Source: CAZFER01 sp964517495 (lineage in GTDB: Bacteria > Hinthialibacterota > Hinthialibacteria > Hinthialibacterales > Hinthialibacteraceae). Taken from it: 64,000 bases of DNA. The position numbers and the translations under genes were made by a program. The stretch is taken from positions 7,031-71,030 of the forward strand of contig CAZFER010000030.1 in assembly GCA_964517495.1 (NCBI GenBank). The letters run 5' to 3'. Below are positions 36,590 through 46,440 of this stretch, piece by piece; the first letter of the stretch is position 1, and each line of letters starts with the position of its first letter. The notes under the pieces were generated by a model that saw only the letters and a list, made by a program, of their open reading frames with translations, searched no databases and had not been told where the DNA came from.

Positions 36590-38875
36590 ATGTACTCACG
36601 TTACATTAAAACAATTTGCTTGTCCATTTTAACAGTTTTTGTGTCGAATGTGATTCAGCTGCCTGGCTGGGGCCAAAAGCGTATTCATGCCGGAACCTTC
36701 AAGCAGGATGTACGATCTGATGTCAAATCTCCGGATGATAAGCAAATTGATTTTATTGCAGTGACTGAGGGTGGAACATTATTCGCTGCATCAAAACAAC
36801 AAATTTACACCTATCAGGATCAGGAATGGAATGAACTGGATTGCCCCTATGACGATCCTATCACAGCCATAGCCTGTGATAACAACAGCGTTTGGATAAC
36901 CAAGAGGCAATCGCTTTTACACTACCAAACCGATGGAAACGAATTCATTACGATAGATTTTCCAAGCATTAATCAATTGGAAGTTTCCAATCAAGGTGTT
37001 CTGCTTTATTCAAGTAAAGGTGTTCATCAAATCAAAGATAATCAGATCAATTTAATAGAGATACCATCTTCTCTACCGATTGAGGAGATTGAAACGATAT
37101 TGATCTCAAAAGATGGTAGTCAGTTTGCGGTTTTTGGTGGAGGGAATCTGTATATTAAAGGACAAAATAACGGTTGGAGCATAATAAAACCAAGGGATGA
37201 TAAACATCGTTGGAGTTTTCAAAATAGTGAGGTCTATTTCGATTTTGATAGGGCTGGAAACCTATGGTTTGCCATGCAGCAAGGAGTTGGCTTTTATCAG
37301 CCAGACTCAGGGAAATGGAAGCTATTCAGCGGTGAGGATGGTCTGCCTTACAATCAATTCAGCTGTATACATGGTGGACAAGATGGAAGCATTTGGTTTG
37401 GAACGGATAAAGGGGCTATTCGCTACGAGAATGGCGAATGGGCGTACCGGTACGGCCGGAGATGGCTGTTTGCTGGACGTGAAGGAAATACCGTTTTAAA
37501 CATCGCCGTTGATGGGGATGGAAATGCGTGGATACTCACCGAGGGGGGACTCGGGTTAATCGAACGGAGATCGATGACACTGGATGAAAAAGCACAGGTG
37601 TTTGAGCGAATTACCAATGAACGGCATGTACGCTATGGCTATGTAAGTTCGTCGGTGTTTCAAACACCTGGTGATCCAAATACCGTTATCTTGACAGATA
37701 GCGATAATGATGGGCTGTGGACAGCAATGTATGGTGCGGCTGAATGTTTTCGCTATGCGGTGACTAAAGATCCCGAAGCCAAGCGGCTGGCCAAACGTAG
37801 TTTTGAAGCGCTCAAGTTTCTGGTGGAGGTGACGGATATCCCCGGTTTCCCGGCACGTAGTATTCTACCAACCAGCGGACCAGATCCCAATGCTGAACGT
37901 TATACACCTGAAAAAGATCGTCAACGCCGGGAAACACGTGACCCCCTTTGGAAAATCATCTCACCCCGCTGGCCAAAGAGCGAGGATGGCAAATGGTATT
38001 GGAAATGCGACACCAGTTCTGATGAAACCGATGGTCATTACTTTTTTTATGCCCTCTATCATGATTTAGTGGCAGAGACAAAAGAAGAAAAAGCCGAAGT
38101 GGTAGAAGTCGTTCGTGCCATCACAGATCATTTTATGCGGAACAGCTATCGTCTTATTGATCATGATGGCAAACCCACCCGCTGGGCGATCTTCAATCCG
38201 GAGAATTTGAATTTTAACCATCATTGGTGGGAAGAACGTGGACTGAATTCCCTTTCTATATTGAGTTACCTTAAAACGGCGGAATATATGACAGGTGATG
38301 AAAAGTATGATCAAGCGGCAGAGGAATTGATCCGGAAACATGGTTATGCCCAAAACACCATACTTACCAAGATTACTTTTCCCAAGGAAAGCATCAACCA
38401 TTCGGATGATGAAATGGCCTTTATGTGTTTTTATAATCTCCTGAAGTATGAGGATGATCCTCAACGGCGATATTATTATCTCACAGGCTTAGAACGTTCG
38501 TGGGAATTTGAAGCGCCCGAGCGAAGTCCTCTATTTAATTTCATCTATGGGGCTGTGGGGGAAACCGATCGATTTGGTTTAGCTGACGGAGTGGACACAT
38601 TAAAAGGAATGGCGCTCGATCTAATTGACTGGCGGATGGAGAACAGTCATCGCTTGGATCTGATTAACACGGTTAAACAGAGCAGCTCTTATCCTGAGCG
38701 TGTGATTGCATCGGGTGGAGGGGTGTTGCCTATTGAGGAACGGCCCTTTTTGCGTTGGAATAATAATCCATACACATTGGATGGAGGAAATGGAGGGCGT
38801 ACTGAACAGGATGGTGCGTTGTATTTATTACCCTATTGGATGGGGCGTTATCATGAATTTATAACAGTAGATTGA
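36590..38875 (+). CDS. Secreted propeller plus alpha-helical toroid protein
   Basis: 761 residues after a signal peptide. Residues 30-370 are a beta-propeller of two-component-regulator type (SIWFGTDKGAIRYENGEW; GNAWILTEGGLGLIE). Residues 385-760 form an all-helical region with HHWWEERGLNSL and DGGNGGRTEQDGALYLLP, like (alpha/alpha)6 glycan-processing proteins. This propeller normally sits in hybrid sensor kinases; here it is joined to a probable glycan-binding or lyase domain. No catalytic motif is certain. The last 25 bases overlap the convergent kinase gene. I take ATG 36590 over 36455 because it starts the signal peptide. Confidence 0.7.
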   Translation: MYSRYIKTICLSILTVFVSNVIQLPGWGQKRIHAGTFKQDVRSDVKSPDDKQIDFIAVTEGGTLFAASKQQIYTYQDQEWNELDCPYDDPITAIACDNNSVWITKRQSLLHYQTDGNEFITIDFPSINQLEVSNQGVLLYSSKGVHQIKDNQINLIEIPSSLPIEEIETILISKDGSQFAVFGGGNLYIKGQNNGWSIIKPRDDKHRWSFQNSEVYFDFDRAGNLWFAMQQGVGFYQPDSGKWKLFSGEDGLPYNQFSCIHGGQDGSIWFGTDKGAIRYENGEWAYRYGRRWLFAGREGNTVLNIAVDGDGNAWILTEGGLGLIERRSMTLDEKAQVFERITNERHVRYGYVSSSVFQTPGDPNTVILTDSDNDGLWTAMYGAAECFRYAVTKDPEAKRLAKRSFEALKFLVEVTDIPGFPARSILPTSGPDPNAERYTPEKDRQRRETRDPLWKIISPRWPKSEDGKWYWKCDTSSDETDGHYFFYALYHDLVAETKEEKAEVVEVVRAITDHFMRNSYRLIDHDGKPTRWAIFNPENLNFNHHWWEERGLNSLSILSYLKTAEYMTGDEKYDQAAEELIRKHGYAQNTILTKITFPKESINHSDDEMAFMCFYNLLKYEDDPQRRYYYLTGLERSWEFEAPERSPLFNFIYGAVGETDRFGLADGVDTLKGMALDLIDWRMENSHRLDLINTVKQSSSYPERVIASGGGVLPIEERPFLRWNNNPYTLDGGNGGRTEQDGALYLLPYWMGRYHEFITVD

Positions 38876-40050
38876 TTATCTGTTAATTTTGCTGTTTTGT
38901 CTTTGATAATGGGTAAGTTAAGGTGGAATGTTGATCCTTCGCCGGGTTGGCTTTCGACGGTGATTGAACCATCATGCATTTCGACCAATTCTTTGGCAAT
39001 AGAAAGGCCAAGGCCGCTGCCTTTGGCCATTTGTTGGGAATGATTAGTGCGATAAAATCGTTCCCATATTTTTTTGCAGTCTTCTTTACTCATTCCAATG
39101 CCAGTGTCTTTGACGCTTAAGGATAAATGATCGTTGTCAGAAACCAAACGGATTTCCACCTGACCGCCTTCTGGTGTGTATTTGATGGCGTTATTGATCA
39201 GTTCACCGATCACACGTTCAATTTTGTTCATGTCAGCATGAACATAGCCATCGCATGGGGTGCCATTGACAAGTAAATTGATTTTTTTCTTATCGGCAGC
39301 GGCCATGTGTTCTTGCAGGCTGCGCTCAACCAAACCTTTTAATTGCAAGGGTTGCCGCTCCAATGTAACTCGTCCGGTTTCTATTCGATTAAGGTCAAGC
39401 ACGTCATTGATTAGATCAGTAAGGCGGTCGACTGATTTGGTGGCACGGTTCAGGATGCGTTTTTGCCGGTCATTTAAATCTCCCGCAATTCCAAGAGATA
39501 AGTTATCCAAACTACCCTTAATAGCCGTTAAGGGGGTACGTAAATCGTGGGAAGCTTGGGAAACAAATGAGGATTTCATTTTGTCCAGTTCCAACAGTTC
39601 TTCATTGGCTTTTTGCAGTTTTTGGTTTGCGCGCTGAAGTTCGAGGGTTCGTTCCTCCACCCGTTTTTCCAATTCCACGGTCAGTGATTCCAAATCACGA
39701 ATTTTGTGAGGGTATTTAAGAATGGCCATCATCACCACACGAATACATTCCAAAAAGCAGAGGTTACAATAAATGATGATGATATAGGGTATCGGAAAAT
39801 AAACATTCAAAATGCTTAATGTCACACCCGTGATGAGAACAAGCCAAAAAAAGCGGGGTTGTTTGGTGTAATAAATCGTATAGAAAAAGCGGACGACAAG
39901 GATGGCGATCAAAGCCAAAGCAGAGAAAATTTCAAAATAAATACTGATAACGGCTATGACAAACAGAAGAAATACATTCTTATTGCTCTCGATTATCTGG
40001 TCGAGGGTACTCATCAAGGTTATGGATGTCCGGTTTTTGTTCATTGTCAT
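38851..40050 (-). CDS. Membrane sensor histidine kinase
   Basis: 399 residues: about four hydrophobic segments (residues 25-105), a coiled linker, HisKA with SHDLRTP (His 168), and HATPase boxes (GELINNAIKYTP, DTGIGMS, GSGLGLSIAKELVE). No periplasmic sensor domain is apparent, so sensing is within the membrane or by the linker. The cognate regulator is not adjacent. Its ATG overlaps the stop of the deacetylase-like gene (ATGA at 40047-40050), so the two are translationally coupled. Confidence 0.93.
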   Translation of the reverse strand: MTMNKNRTSITLMSTLDQIIESNKNVFLLFVIAVISIYFEIFSALALIAILVVRFFYTIYYTKQPRFFWLVLITGVTLSILNVYFPIPYIIIIYCNLCFLECIRVVMMAILKYPHKIRDLESLTVELEKRVEERTLELQRANQKLQKANEELLELDKMKSSFVSQASHDLRTPLTAIKGSLDNLSLGIAGDLNDRQKRILNRATKSVDRLTDLINDVLDLNRIETGRVTLERQPLQLKGLVERSLQEHMAAADKKKINLLVNGTPCDGYVHADMNKIERVIGELINNAIKYTPEGGQVEIRLVSDNDHLSLSVKDTGIGMSKEDCKKIWERFYRTNHSQQMAKGSGLGLSIAKELVEMHDGSITVESQPGEGSTFHLNLPIIKDKTAKLTDNQSTVINS

Positions 40051-41387
40051 TTTGAATTCTCAAAAACCATATTACCATGAACCAGCACTTTCGTAATGCC
40101 GAAATGATATTCTTGATCCATCTTTGTTAAATTTCCAATGGTCAAATCGGCGTATTTCCCTGGTGTTATACTACCTATTATATCGCTTTTTTCCTCCAGC
40201 ATAGCCTGATGAGTTGCGCAGAGCCGTGCAGCTTTGATTATGGCTTCATCCAGCGTATGGGCCGAATGATCAAACCAGTGGCCGCGTATATCTGCAGTAA
40301 ATAATGAAACCAGGTTGGAAAAAGCCTTATCCATGGTTAATAAGCTGCCGCATAGCGTGTTGGGTGGAGCATCGATCCTTGAGCCATCCTCTTCTTCATA
40401 GGCCACCGTTCGAAGATACGTGCCATTACCTGCTTTACGTGCGATGGTGGTTCCGATACGGAATTCCTCATCCGGTAATTCTTCAGGCAAGGGGGAAATG
40501 GCATCTGTGACCGCGATAATTTTATCCAATCCCCAGCATTCTTCAGTGCGTTTAATAATATCCAGGACATAGCGTTCATCGATATGGGCGCGGTCCAGGA
40601 TCAATTCTTTGACGATAGGAATCGATAAAGCACCTTCAAACGCACCACCCCCGCCAAACGGTTTGAATGATTGTCCGGTCGGTCCATTGGTATAATGAAC
40701 CATATATTGCAGGCCACACTCTTCAAACGCACGGCGTAATAAATCTGCCGAAGGTTTTAAATGGCCTGAGCCAACCATTGAACCCAACTGGCGCGCATGT
40801 TGAATCGCATTCAAGGAGGGTTCTCCATAATCAGGAGCGATATTCATTAATCGAACCGCCCCAGTTTGATACAATCGATCAATGGCATCAATACAATGAT
40901 CCCTCGTGGGAATTAAGCAATATTCCGCGGGTTGGGCACCACGGCACTCATCATTCAAAAAAGTACCTTCGATATTGATACCCAGTAATGAAGCTCCCAC
41001 ATGGCCATTTTGGGGATCGTCCATCCACTGTTTAGCGATTTGGCTATAATGTATCAAATGTTCAAGCGGGCCACCAAAGGTTGCCAGATACACACCGGTT
41101 ACACCATACCGTGCAAACGCCTGGGTAACCTTACGAAATCTTGCTATTAATTCAGCATCATTCCACTCTGGGGCTGACAATTGACCGGTAATGTCATGCA
41201 CATGCTGATCCCTGAAACCGGGGAGGATTAATGAATCCCCACAATCCCAAAAAGGGAGGCCGGAGGAAATTGGTTCTTTTTGTATTTCTTCAATCATGCC
41301 ATTTACTATTCGAAGATAATGATTTCTCAACACGTGTGATTCTGTAACTATATGGCCTTTTAAGACTATACTATCTGAATGATTCAT
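40047..41387 (-). CDS. Divergent NagA-like amidohydrolase
   Basis: 446 residues. ILPGFRDQHVHD (HxH), NIEGTFLNDECRGA, SGHLKPS, VHYTNGPTGQ and AVTDAISP correspond to the metal ligands and catalytic Asp of the N-acetylglucosamine-6-phosphate deacetylase/dihydroorotase superfamily. It is diverged from the typical enzyme at 50965-52185: GTFLN replaces GPFLN, and HDITG replaces the usual HGG. A different N-acyl sugar phosphate is likely. It is coupled to a histidine kinase downstream. Confidence 0.85.
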   Translation of the reverse strand: MNHSDSIVLKGHIVTESHVLRNHYLRIVNGMIEEIQKEPISSGLPFWDCGDSLILPGFRDQHVHDITGQLSAPEWNDAELIARFRKVTQAFARYGVTGVYLATFGGPLEHLIHYSQIAKQWMDDPQNGHVGASLLGINIEGTFLNDECRGAQPAEYCLIPTRDHCIDAIDRLYQTGAVRLMNIAPDYGEPSLNAIQHARQLGSMVGSGHLKPSADLLRRAFEECGLQYMVHYTNGPTGQSFKPFGGGGAFEGALSIPIVKELILDRAHIDERYVLDIIKRTEECWGLDKIIAVTDAISPLPEELPDEEFRIGTTIARKAGNGTYLRTVAYEEEDGSRIDAPPNTLCGSLLTMDKAFSNLVSLFTADIRGHWFDHSAHTLDEAIIKAARLCATHQAMLEEKSDIIGSITPGKYADLTIGNLTKMDQEYHFGITKVLVHGNMVFENSK

Positions 41388-41405
41388 ATGATTTCAAACC
41401 ACCAC

Positions 41406-41434
41406 TTGAAGATTTATTCACAATATTTTATAAG
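41406..41434 (+). promoter_or_regulatory. Promoter of the fused permease gene
   Basis: TTGAAG (41406-41411), a 17-base spacer and TATAAG (41429-41434), giving a leader of about 110 bases. Confidence 0.6.
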
Positions 41435-41552
41435 TAACGTTTTGTTCAAAGAGGTTTATTTACCTTAAGATTAGTCGGTTTTTAATGGTTATGAATGGGC
41501 GTGCCATTCGTAATAGTGTTATGGTCAATCCAGGAGGGGAGAATTTGCAGGT

Positions 41553-43286
41553 ATGGTATCCAAATCTCGGCCAGGTTTATTCGAGCGATTGTGGCGGGCA
41601 CGCCCTCGTTTGTTTAATAATCCCGTTGTTCTGCGTGAATTGGTGGAACGGTTGCGGAAGAATAGTTCGTTTGTTTATTTGTTATTGTTTCTATTTTTTT
41701 GTATGTGGATACCGATTACCATGTGGTATGAGTATCACAACAGCAGTTCGTTACTTCAGTGGGAACGTTTATCCCGTGATATGTTTTTTACGCTCAACAT
41801 TATCGTAGGCATATCTGTATTGATGCTGGTGCCATTAATTAGTGCAACAAGTATAAATTTGGAATATGAGCGAAAGTCATGGGAATTATTAGCCACGACG
41901 CCACTGAGCCTTGCGAGTATTATCTTAGGTAAATTTTCTTCATCGATATTTTTCATTTGGTTATTTTTGATGTCGCTCATTCCGATCTACAGCCTATGTA
42001 TGACTATTGGTGGTGTTTCACCAAATGAAATTGCATTTATTTTGTTGGTCATAACAGAAATGGTCATTATTTCGGGTTTATTTGGTTTATATTGTTCAAT
42101 CAAATTCAAGCGCACGGTGCAAGCAATATCGATGACTTATTTCCTTACGGGATTCTATGCTATTGGTTATTTAATTATTTTTGTGTTTCTTACGCCTCGG
42201 AATCCCAATTTTTTGATTTATGGTTCTCCCTTTATTATTTCCATCGTTTTCTTTTTAAATGATCCGATGCCTGTACGGGGATTTTTTGAGAATGTGGATC
42301 CCTATCTGATTCATTTTTCATTTGGATTTGTGGTGGCAACAATCGCCCTTTATTTGTGCATACGAGCATTGTCACGAAAAGCGGATGATCAACCTCGACG
42401 AACCATGAGTTCCAAATTTAACAAAGCGTTCAAACGAAATCGCTCATCTCCTTCAATGAAGCGTTCGCGAGCGATCAGTTTTTTATTGAAAGCCAAAAAT
42501 CCAGTGGTATGGAAAGAATTACGCGAGAGTTTCAGCCAGAATGATCTGCGAGTCTTTTTTAGTCTTGCCCTGCTTTTCTTCACCAATATTGCTCTGACCC
42601 TGTTCCTGATGAAAGTGAGTAATGGCCGGATGCGGATGCATGAGTGGAGTTACTTTATTGCTGGATTTTCCACCCTTGTGATCCCTTGCATCATTTTGCC
42701 GGTTGCCTCCAATTGTATTCGTTATGAATTTGACCGGGAAACCTGGACCATGCTGCGGACCACAACACTCAGCACCAGCCAAATTCTGACAGGTAAATTG
42801 GTGGCTACCATACGAGTGTTTTTTATACGTTTTTGGGCCTTTTATGGCTTGTTTTTTGTGGTTTTTCTGCTCAATCCACCGCAACAGTATATCAAGTTGG
42901 ATTTCCTGATTGGAACTTTGCTCTTAAATCATATGGCCGCCTTGTTTTATATTTGCATGGGGGTTATGTTCTCCACCCTTTTCCGAAAAACCGTAACAGC
43001 CTATGCCATGTCGTTTGCGGTAACCATATTTATATTTATCGGAATTCCTATCCTATTTGAAATGATGCGTGAGCTTTTTAGATTAAGAATAGATTATAGA
43101 GATACACAAAATATGTATTCCATTTTTTCTCCATTATTTATGGTCATTGCCTATGCTGACCGATCCGCTTTTCGCAACTCATTTCTGGATTGTGCAATTG
43201 TTCAATGTGGATGGATGTTTTTTACCTCGATACTATTCTATACAATAAGTTGGATGCGTTTAAACTATTGGCAACCGCAGGAGTGA
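41553..43286 (+). CDS. Tandem-duplicated ABC-2-like permease in one chain
   Basis: 577 residues with about twelve hydrophobic segments. Two halves repeat the same plan. First half: RLFNNPVVLRELVERLRKN, then LEYERKSWELLATTPLS and LGKF. Second half: KAKNPVVWKELRESFSQN, then YEFDRETWTMLRTTTLS and TGKL. Each half looks like one ABC-2 permease, so the protein is probably a pseudo-dimer. No ATPase is adjacent; the GldA-like ATPase is 10 kb away. A basic linker (about 275-310, KFNKAFKRNR) joins the halves. It starts at ATG 41553 after AGGAGGGGAGA. A pseudopilin gene follows after four bases. Confidence 0.82.
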   Translation: MVSKSRPGLFERLWRARPRLFNNPVVLRELVERLRKNSSFVYLLLFLFFCMWIPITMWYEYHNSSSLLQWERLSRDMFFTLNIIVGISVLMLVPLISATSINLEYERKSWELLATTPLSLASIILGKFSSSIFFIWLFLMSLIPIYSLCMTIGGVSPNEIAFILLVITEMVIISGLFGLYCSIKFKRTVQAISMTYFLTGFYAIGYLIIFVFLTPRNPNFLIYGSPFIISIVFFLNDPMPVRGFFENVDPYLIHFSFGFVVATIALYLCIRALSRKADDQPRRTMSSKFNKAFKRNRSSPSMKRSRAISFLLKAKNPVVWKELRESFSQNDLRVFFSLALLFFTNIALTLFLMKVSNGRMRMHEWSYFIAGFSTLVIPCIILPVASNCIRYEFDRETWTMLRTTTLSTSQILTGKLVATIRVFFIRFWAFYGLFFVVFLLNPPQQYIKLDFLIGTLLLNHMAALFYICMGVMFSTLFRKTVTAYAMSFAVTIFIFIGIPILFEMMRELFRLRIDYRDTQNMYSIFSPLFMVIAYADRSAFRNSFLDCAIVQCGWMFFTSILFYTISWMRLNYWQPQE

Positions 43287-43290
43287 AAAC

Positions 43291-43932
43291 ATGAATGCAT
43301 ATACAAACCAACGCAGAGCCTTTACCCTCATTGAATTGTTAATTGTTGTCGCTATTATCGGTATCCTTGCCGCCATTGCCGTCCCTAATTTCATTAATGC
43401 CCAAACTCGTGCCCGTATTGCACGTGTGCACTCAGATATGCGCTCCATGGGCCAGGCCCAGGAAATGTATTCATTGGATTGGAACACTTACACTGAAAAT
43501 CATCATGATTCAGATGTTCCTCTTCATGCAGGGCTTTATCGTTTGACCACACCGGCTTCGTACATCGGCTCCCTGCCCCTGGATCCGTTTTATACCAATC
43601 CACAGGCTCAAGCTGATGCTTGGGGCCGGACTCAGGCGCACTATACATTCGGCTCTGAGCCTGACTGGGATGCCAAATGGGACAGGGGAGGTAATAAAAA
43701 TGGACCGGCGACTCGCTGGTTAATTGCCAGTGCCGGCCCAAGTTTTACCGATGACTCCAATCCGGTGTTTGAATACCCCGGTGTTCAGAATGTCATTTGG
43801 GATACACAGGGGCGATTTTCCGTACCCAGTTATTCAAGCGCCACGTTTCGCTACATGCGATATGATCCATCCAATGGATTGACGAGTTTGGGTGATATTT
43901 TGCGCGCAAGTGATTATACACCACCCTCATAA
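43291..43932 (+). CDS. Orphan type II pseudopilin-like protein 2
   Basis: 213 residues. RRAFTLIELLIVVAIIG carries the prepilin site and N-terminal helix. LTTPASYIGSLPLDPF and the C-terminal YDPSNGLTSLGDI match the shared signature. It begins four bases after the fused permease, implying co-transcription and perhaps a shared job in protein export at the membrane. Assembly machinery is not in the window. Confidence 0.9.
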   Translation: MNAYTNQRRAFTLIELLIVVAIIGILAAIAVPNFINAQTRARIARVHSDMRSMGQAQEMYSLDWNTYTENHHDSDVPLHAGLYRLTTPASYIGSLPLDPFYTNPQAQADAWGRTQAHYTFGSEPDWDAKWDRGGNKNGPATRWLIASAGPSFTDDSNPVFEYPGVQNVIWDTQGRFSVPSYSSATFRYMRYDPSNGLTSLGDILRASDYTPPS

Positions 43933-43949
43933 ATCATGTGCATCACTCA

Positions 43950-45407
43950 TTATTCAAAATAAACGCCATCCCGTTCAAGTGTATTTCGTAATTCGGTGTA
44001 GGCAATTTCACGGGTTCCGCAGTTATGTTTACAACAAAGTGCGGCGGCAGTACCAGAAGCCTGTCCTTGGCCCATTGAACAAACCGTGTTACGGGTTGAC
44101 ATATGGGCGCGATGATCGGATGTGATCAGCATTCCCGAAGCCAACAGGTTATCGATACCTTTCACCCGCAGTGCTCTATATGGGACGCCATAGGTTTGCC
44201 CATTCTTGATTTGCAAGCGGGGAGCCATGTCATGAAATCCATAAACCATCACGTCATCATCGAAATGGCGTGCGTCGATGACATCCTCGTGGGTGATATC
44301 GTAATCGCATTCGATTAAGCGGCCTCGGCGAATATTGAGCGAGGGGCTGGTGCGAGCAATAAAGGCTTTTTCACAACCCGGGATAAAACGGCGGAACAGA
44401 TCAACAGCCTTAGCCTGCCGCTGGCGGAGGATTAACTCTGTTTTGGCGGCCTCATCGCGGTTGGTGGGGCTAACCGGCATCTTGATGTTCAATTTGATGA
44501 ACATCAAGTAATCGTCGTGAACTGTGGTGGTGGTTGTTGACATGCCAATGGAACGAGCCGCTTTGCCGAATTCATCCGGCAGTTTTACGGTGCTGCCACT
44601 AAGGCGCACAATTTGCCCATCCTGACCGCTGCGGATTCCTTCGCAATATTGAGTCAGTGCATCATTGGATTTGAGAAAATTGTAATAGTTTTCCACATTC
44701 ACATTGGCGAGGCCAATACTGTTACATACCGCGTAATCGTTCGGCTCAGTGTAATGTGCCCCGGCATGAGCGGATAGATCACCATAAGCGGTACAATCAA
44801 CAAATGCCTTGGCAAAGACAGCCTCGCGTCCGGAGACGCTTTCTGTGATGACACCTTTAATGTGTGAACCATCACAAATGGCGCCCACCAACAGCGTATT
44901 TACAGCAACAAAGACACCAGCCTCCTGCAACATTTCAAAGGTGACCAGCTTATACATTTCCGTATCAATAGAGGTGCACACGGAGTCATAGTTATAGCCT
45001 TTACTCATTTCAGCATGGCCAGAACAGGCTCCCACTTGCATCAAACGATCAATGATTTGCTGAGGAATACCTTGCACAACCTGTCGCTTTTTGACACCCT
45101 CGAAGGCTTTCCAAAGGTTATAAAAGCTATGCAGAGCGGTTCCCCCTTCAACCACCGTACCACCGGGGTAGCCTTTCTTTTCGATGAGCATGGTGCTTAC
45201 CCCCTGCCGGGCGGCGGCCAGTGCCGCAACTACGCCGGCAGTTCCGCCCCCTGCGATGACCACATCCACGTTACGAACGGGGAGTTTTTTTGCTGGTTCG
45301 GTGTAAAAATCTTCTGTCTTTTCAATGTTGTTTTGTTCTTCGGCGATGGCAACTTGCGATCCAATCCCCAAGGCGAGCATGCTTTTTGAGAAGTCCCGGC
45401 GTTTCAT
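43950..45407 (-). CDS. Tat-exported FAD-dependent oxidoreductase
   Basis: 485 residues: MKRRDFSKS is a Tat signal, and DVVIAGGGTAGVVAALAA is the FAD-binding Rossmann loop. Later GIDNLLASGM and MSTRNTVCSMGQGQASG match the FAD_oxidored family, large exported flavoproteins common in polysaccharide degraders and of mostly unknown substrate. ATG 45407 is preceded by GGAGG; the ATG at 45419 is not. It lies downstream of and close to the isomerase gene, same strand, so probably an operon. Confidence 0.88.
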   Translation of the reverse strand: MKRRDFSKSMLALGIGSQVAIAEEQNNIEKTEDFYTEPAKKLPVRNVDVVIAGGGTAGVVAALAAARQGVSTMLIEKKGYPGGTVVEGGTALHSFYNLWKAFEGVKKRQVVQGIPQQIIDRLMQVGACSGHAEMSKGYNYDSVCTSIDTEMYKLVTFEMLQEAGVFVAVNTLLVGAICDGSHIKGVITESVSGREAVFAKAFVDCTAYGDLSAHAGAHYTEPNDYAVCNSIGLANVNVENYYNFLKSNDALTQYCEGIRSGQDGQIVRLSGSTVKLPDEFGKAARSIGMSTTTTTVHDDYLMFIKLNIKMPVSPTNRDEAAKTELILRQRQAKAVDLFRRFIPGCEKAFIARTSPSLNIRRGRLIECDYDITHEDVIDARHFDDDVMVYGFHDMAPRLQIKNGQTYGVPYRALRVKGIDNLLASGMLITSDHRAHMSTRNTVCSMGQGQASGTAAALCCKHNCGTREIAYTELRNTLERDGVYFE

Positions 45408-45438
45408 GTTGTCCTCCACTAGGTTGATATATATGATT

Positions 45439-46401
45439 TTATGACTTGTTTCTTAATGCCTTGTTAACCGCTTCTTTCATTTTTGCCAGGCCGGTTTTAG
45501 CGACCTGAAGAGCATCCTGTTCCCAATAGGAGCGGTTAAATAATTCCAACGACAAAACTTTGCCTTTGCCGGTAGAATACAGACTTTGTAAGATTTGGTT
45601 CAAAGGCGCCACACCGTCGCCTGGATAAACGCGATGGCTGTCATTCGCTTTTTCTCGAGGCGGATCAGCGGGGTAGTCATTCATATGAAAGACTTGGATT
45701 GCTTTTGCACTTAATAATTGCAAACCGGTAAAATCAGAGCCGCCTTTATAAATGTGAAACACATCCGGCAATAGGCAAGCATCGGGGTGACCGCTTTCGA
45801 TAGCGACAAACATGGATTCACCCAATCGGTGCAAGTTTTTGGAAAATCCCCACACTTCAATTTGGGGGATTACTCCCATTTTCTTTCCCAATTCCAATAA
45901 CGCATGGTATCGTTCGGCTGCTTGGAGCAGATTCAAGCCAGGTTCATTGGTCGCTCCCGCAGGGGGGGCGGCAATGCGTTTACCACCGATCTGGGCCAGA
46001 ATATCCATATCCCGTTTAGCGTCTTCGAATCCTTGGGTGCGTTGGGATTCGTCATCCACGATCCAGCGGGAAAAGGCGATCGCGCTTTCAACGGTTAAGC
46101 CTGCATCTTCGATCCGTTTACGTAAATCCATTAGTGAGCCGCCATCTTCAACATATTGTTGTATGGAGCGCACCCAGGGTTCGATGGCGTCATATCCGGC
46201 TTGTGCGGTAACCTCAATTTCTTTGACGATACCCAATTTCTGCCCACGGATGGTGCCGGTATTCAGGCAATAATAAAAATCGGGAATATCGTTTCGGGGG
46301 GATGCTTTTGCGGTTTGTTTGGGAAGGAGAGTAAGAAAACTACCGGTAGAAATAGCTCCGGTAATTTTCAAGGCACGGCGTCGTGATAAGGTGTTATTCA
46401 T
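45439..46401 (-). CDS. Tat-exported xylose-isomerase-like TIM barrel
   Basis: 320 residues. LSRRRALKIT is a Tat signal. The mature part is an AP-endonuclease-2/xylose-isomerase-type barrel (AGYDAIEPWV, GVIPQIEVWGFSKN, VFHMNDYPADPP, VLSLELFNRSYW) with His/Asp/Glu ligands for a divalent metal. Such proteins isomerise or epimerise sugars or inositol derivatives. Placed 31 bases before the FAD protein, it suggests a periplasmic sugar-oxidation pathway. Confidence 0.88.
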   Translation of the reverse strand: MNNTLSRRRALKITGAISTGSFLTLLPKQTAKASPRNDIPDFYYCLNTGTIRGQKLGIVKEIEVTAQAGYDAIEPWVRSIQQYVEDGGSLMDLRKRIEDAGLTVESAIAFSRWIVDDESQRTQGFEDAKRDMDILAQIGGKRIAAPPAGATNEPGLNLLQAAERYHALLELGKKMGVIPQIEVWGFSKNLHRLGESMFVAIESGHPDACLLPDVFHIYKGGSDFTGLQLLSAKAIQVFHMNDYPADPPREKANDSHRVYPGDGVAPLNQILQSLYSTGKGKVLSLELFNRSYWEQDALQVAKTGLAKMKEAVNKALRNKS

Positions 46402-46440
46402 TGGTGTATCCTCACAAGATTAAATATGGTTGTTATTGGG

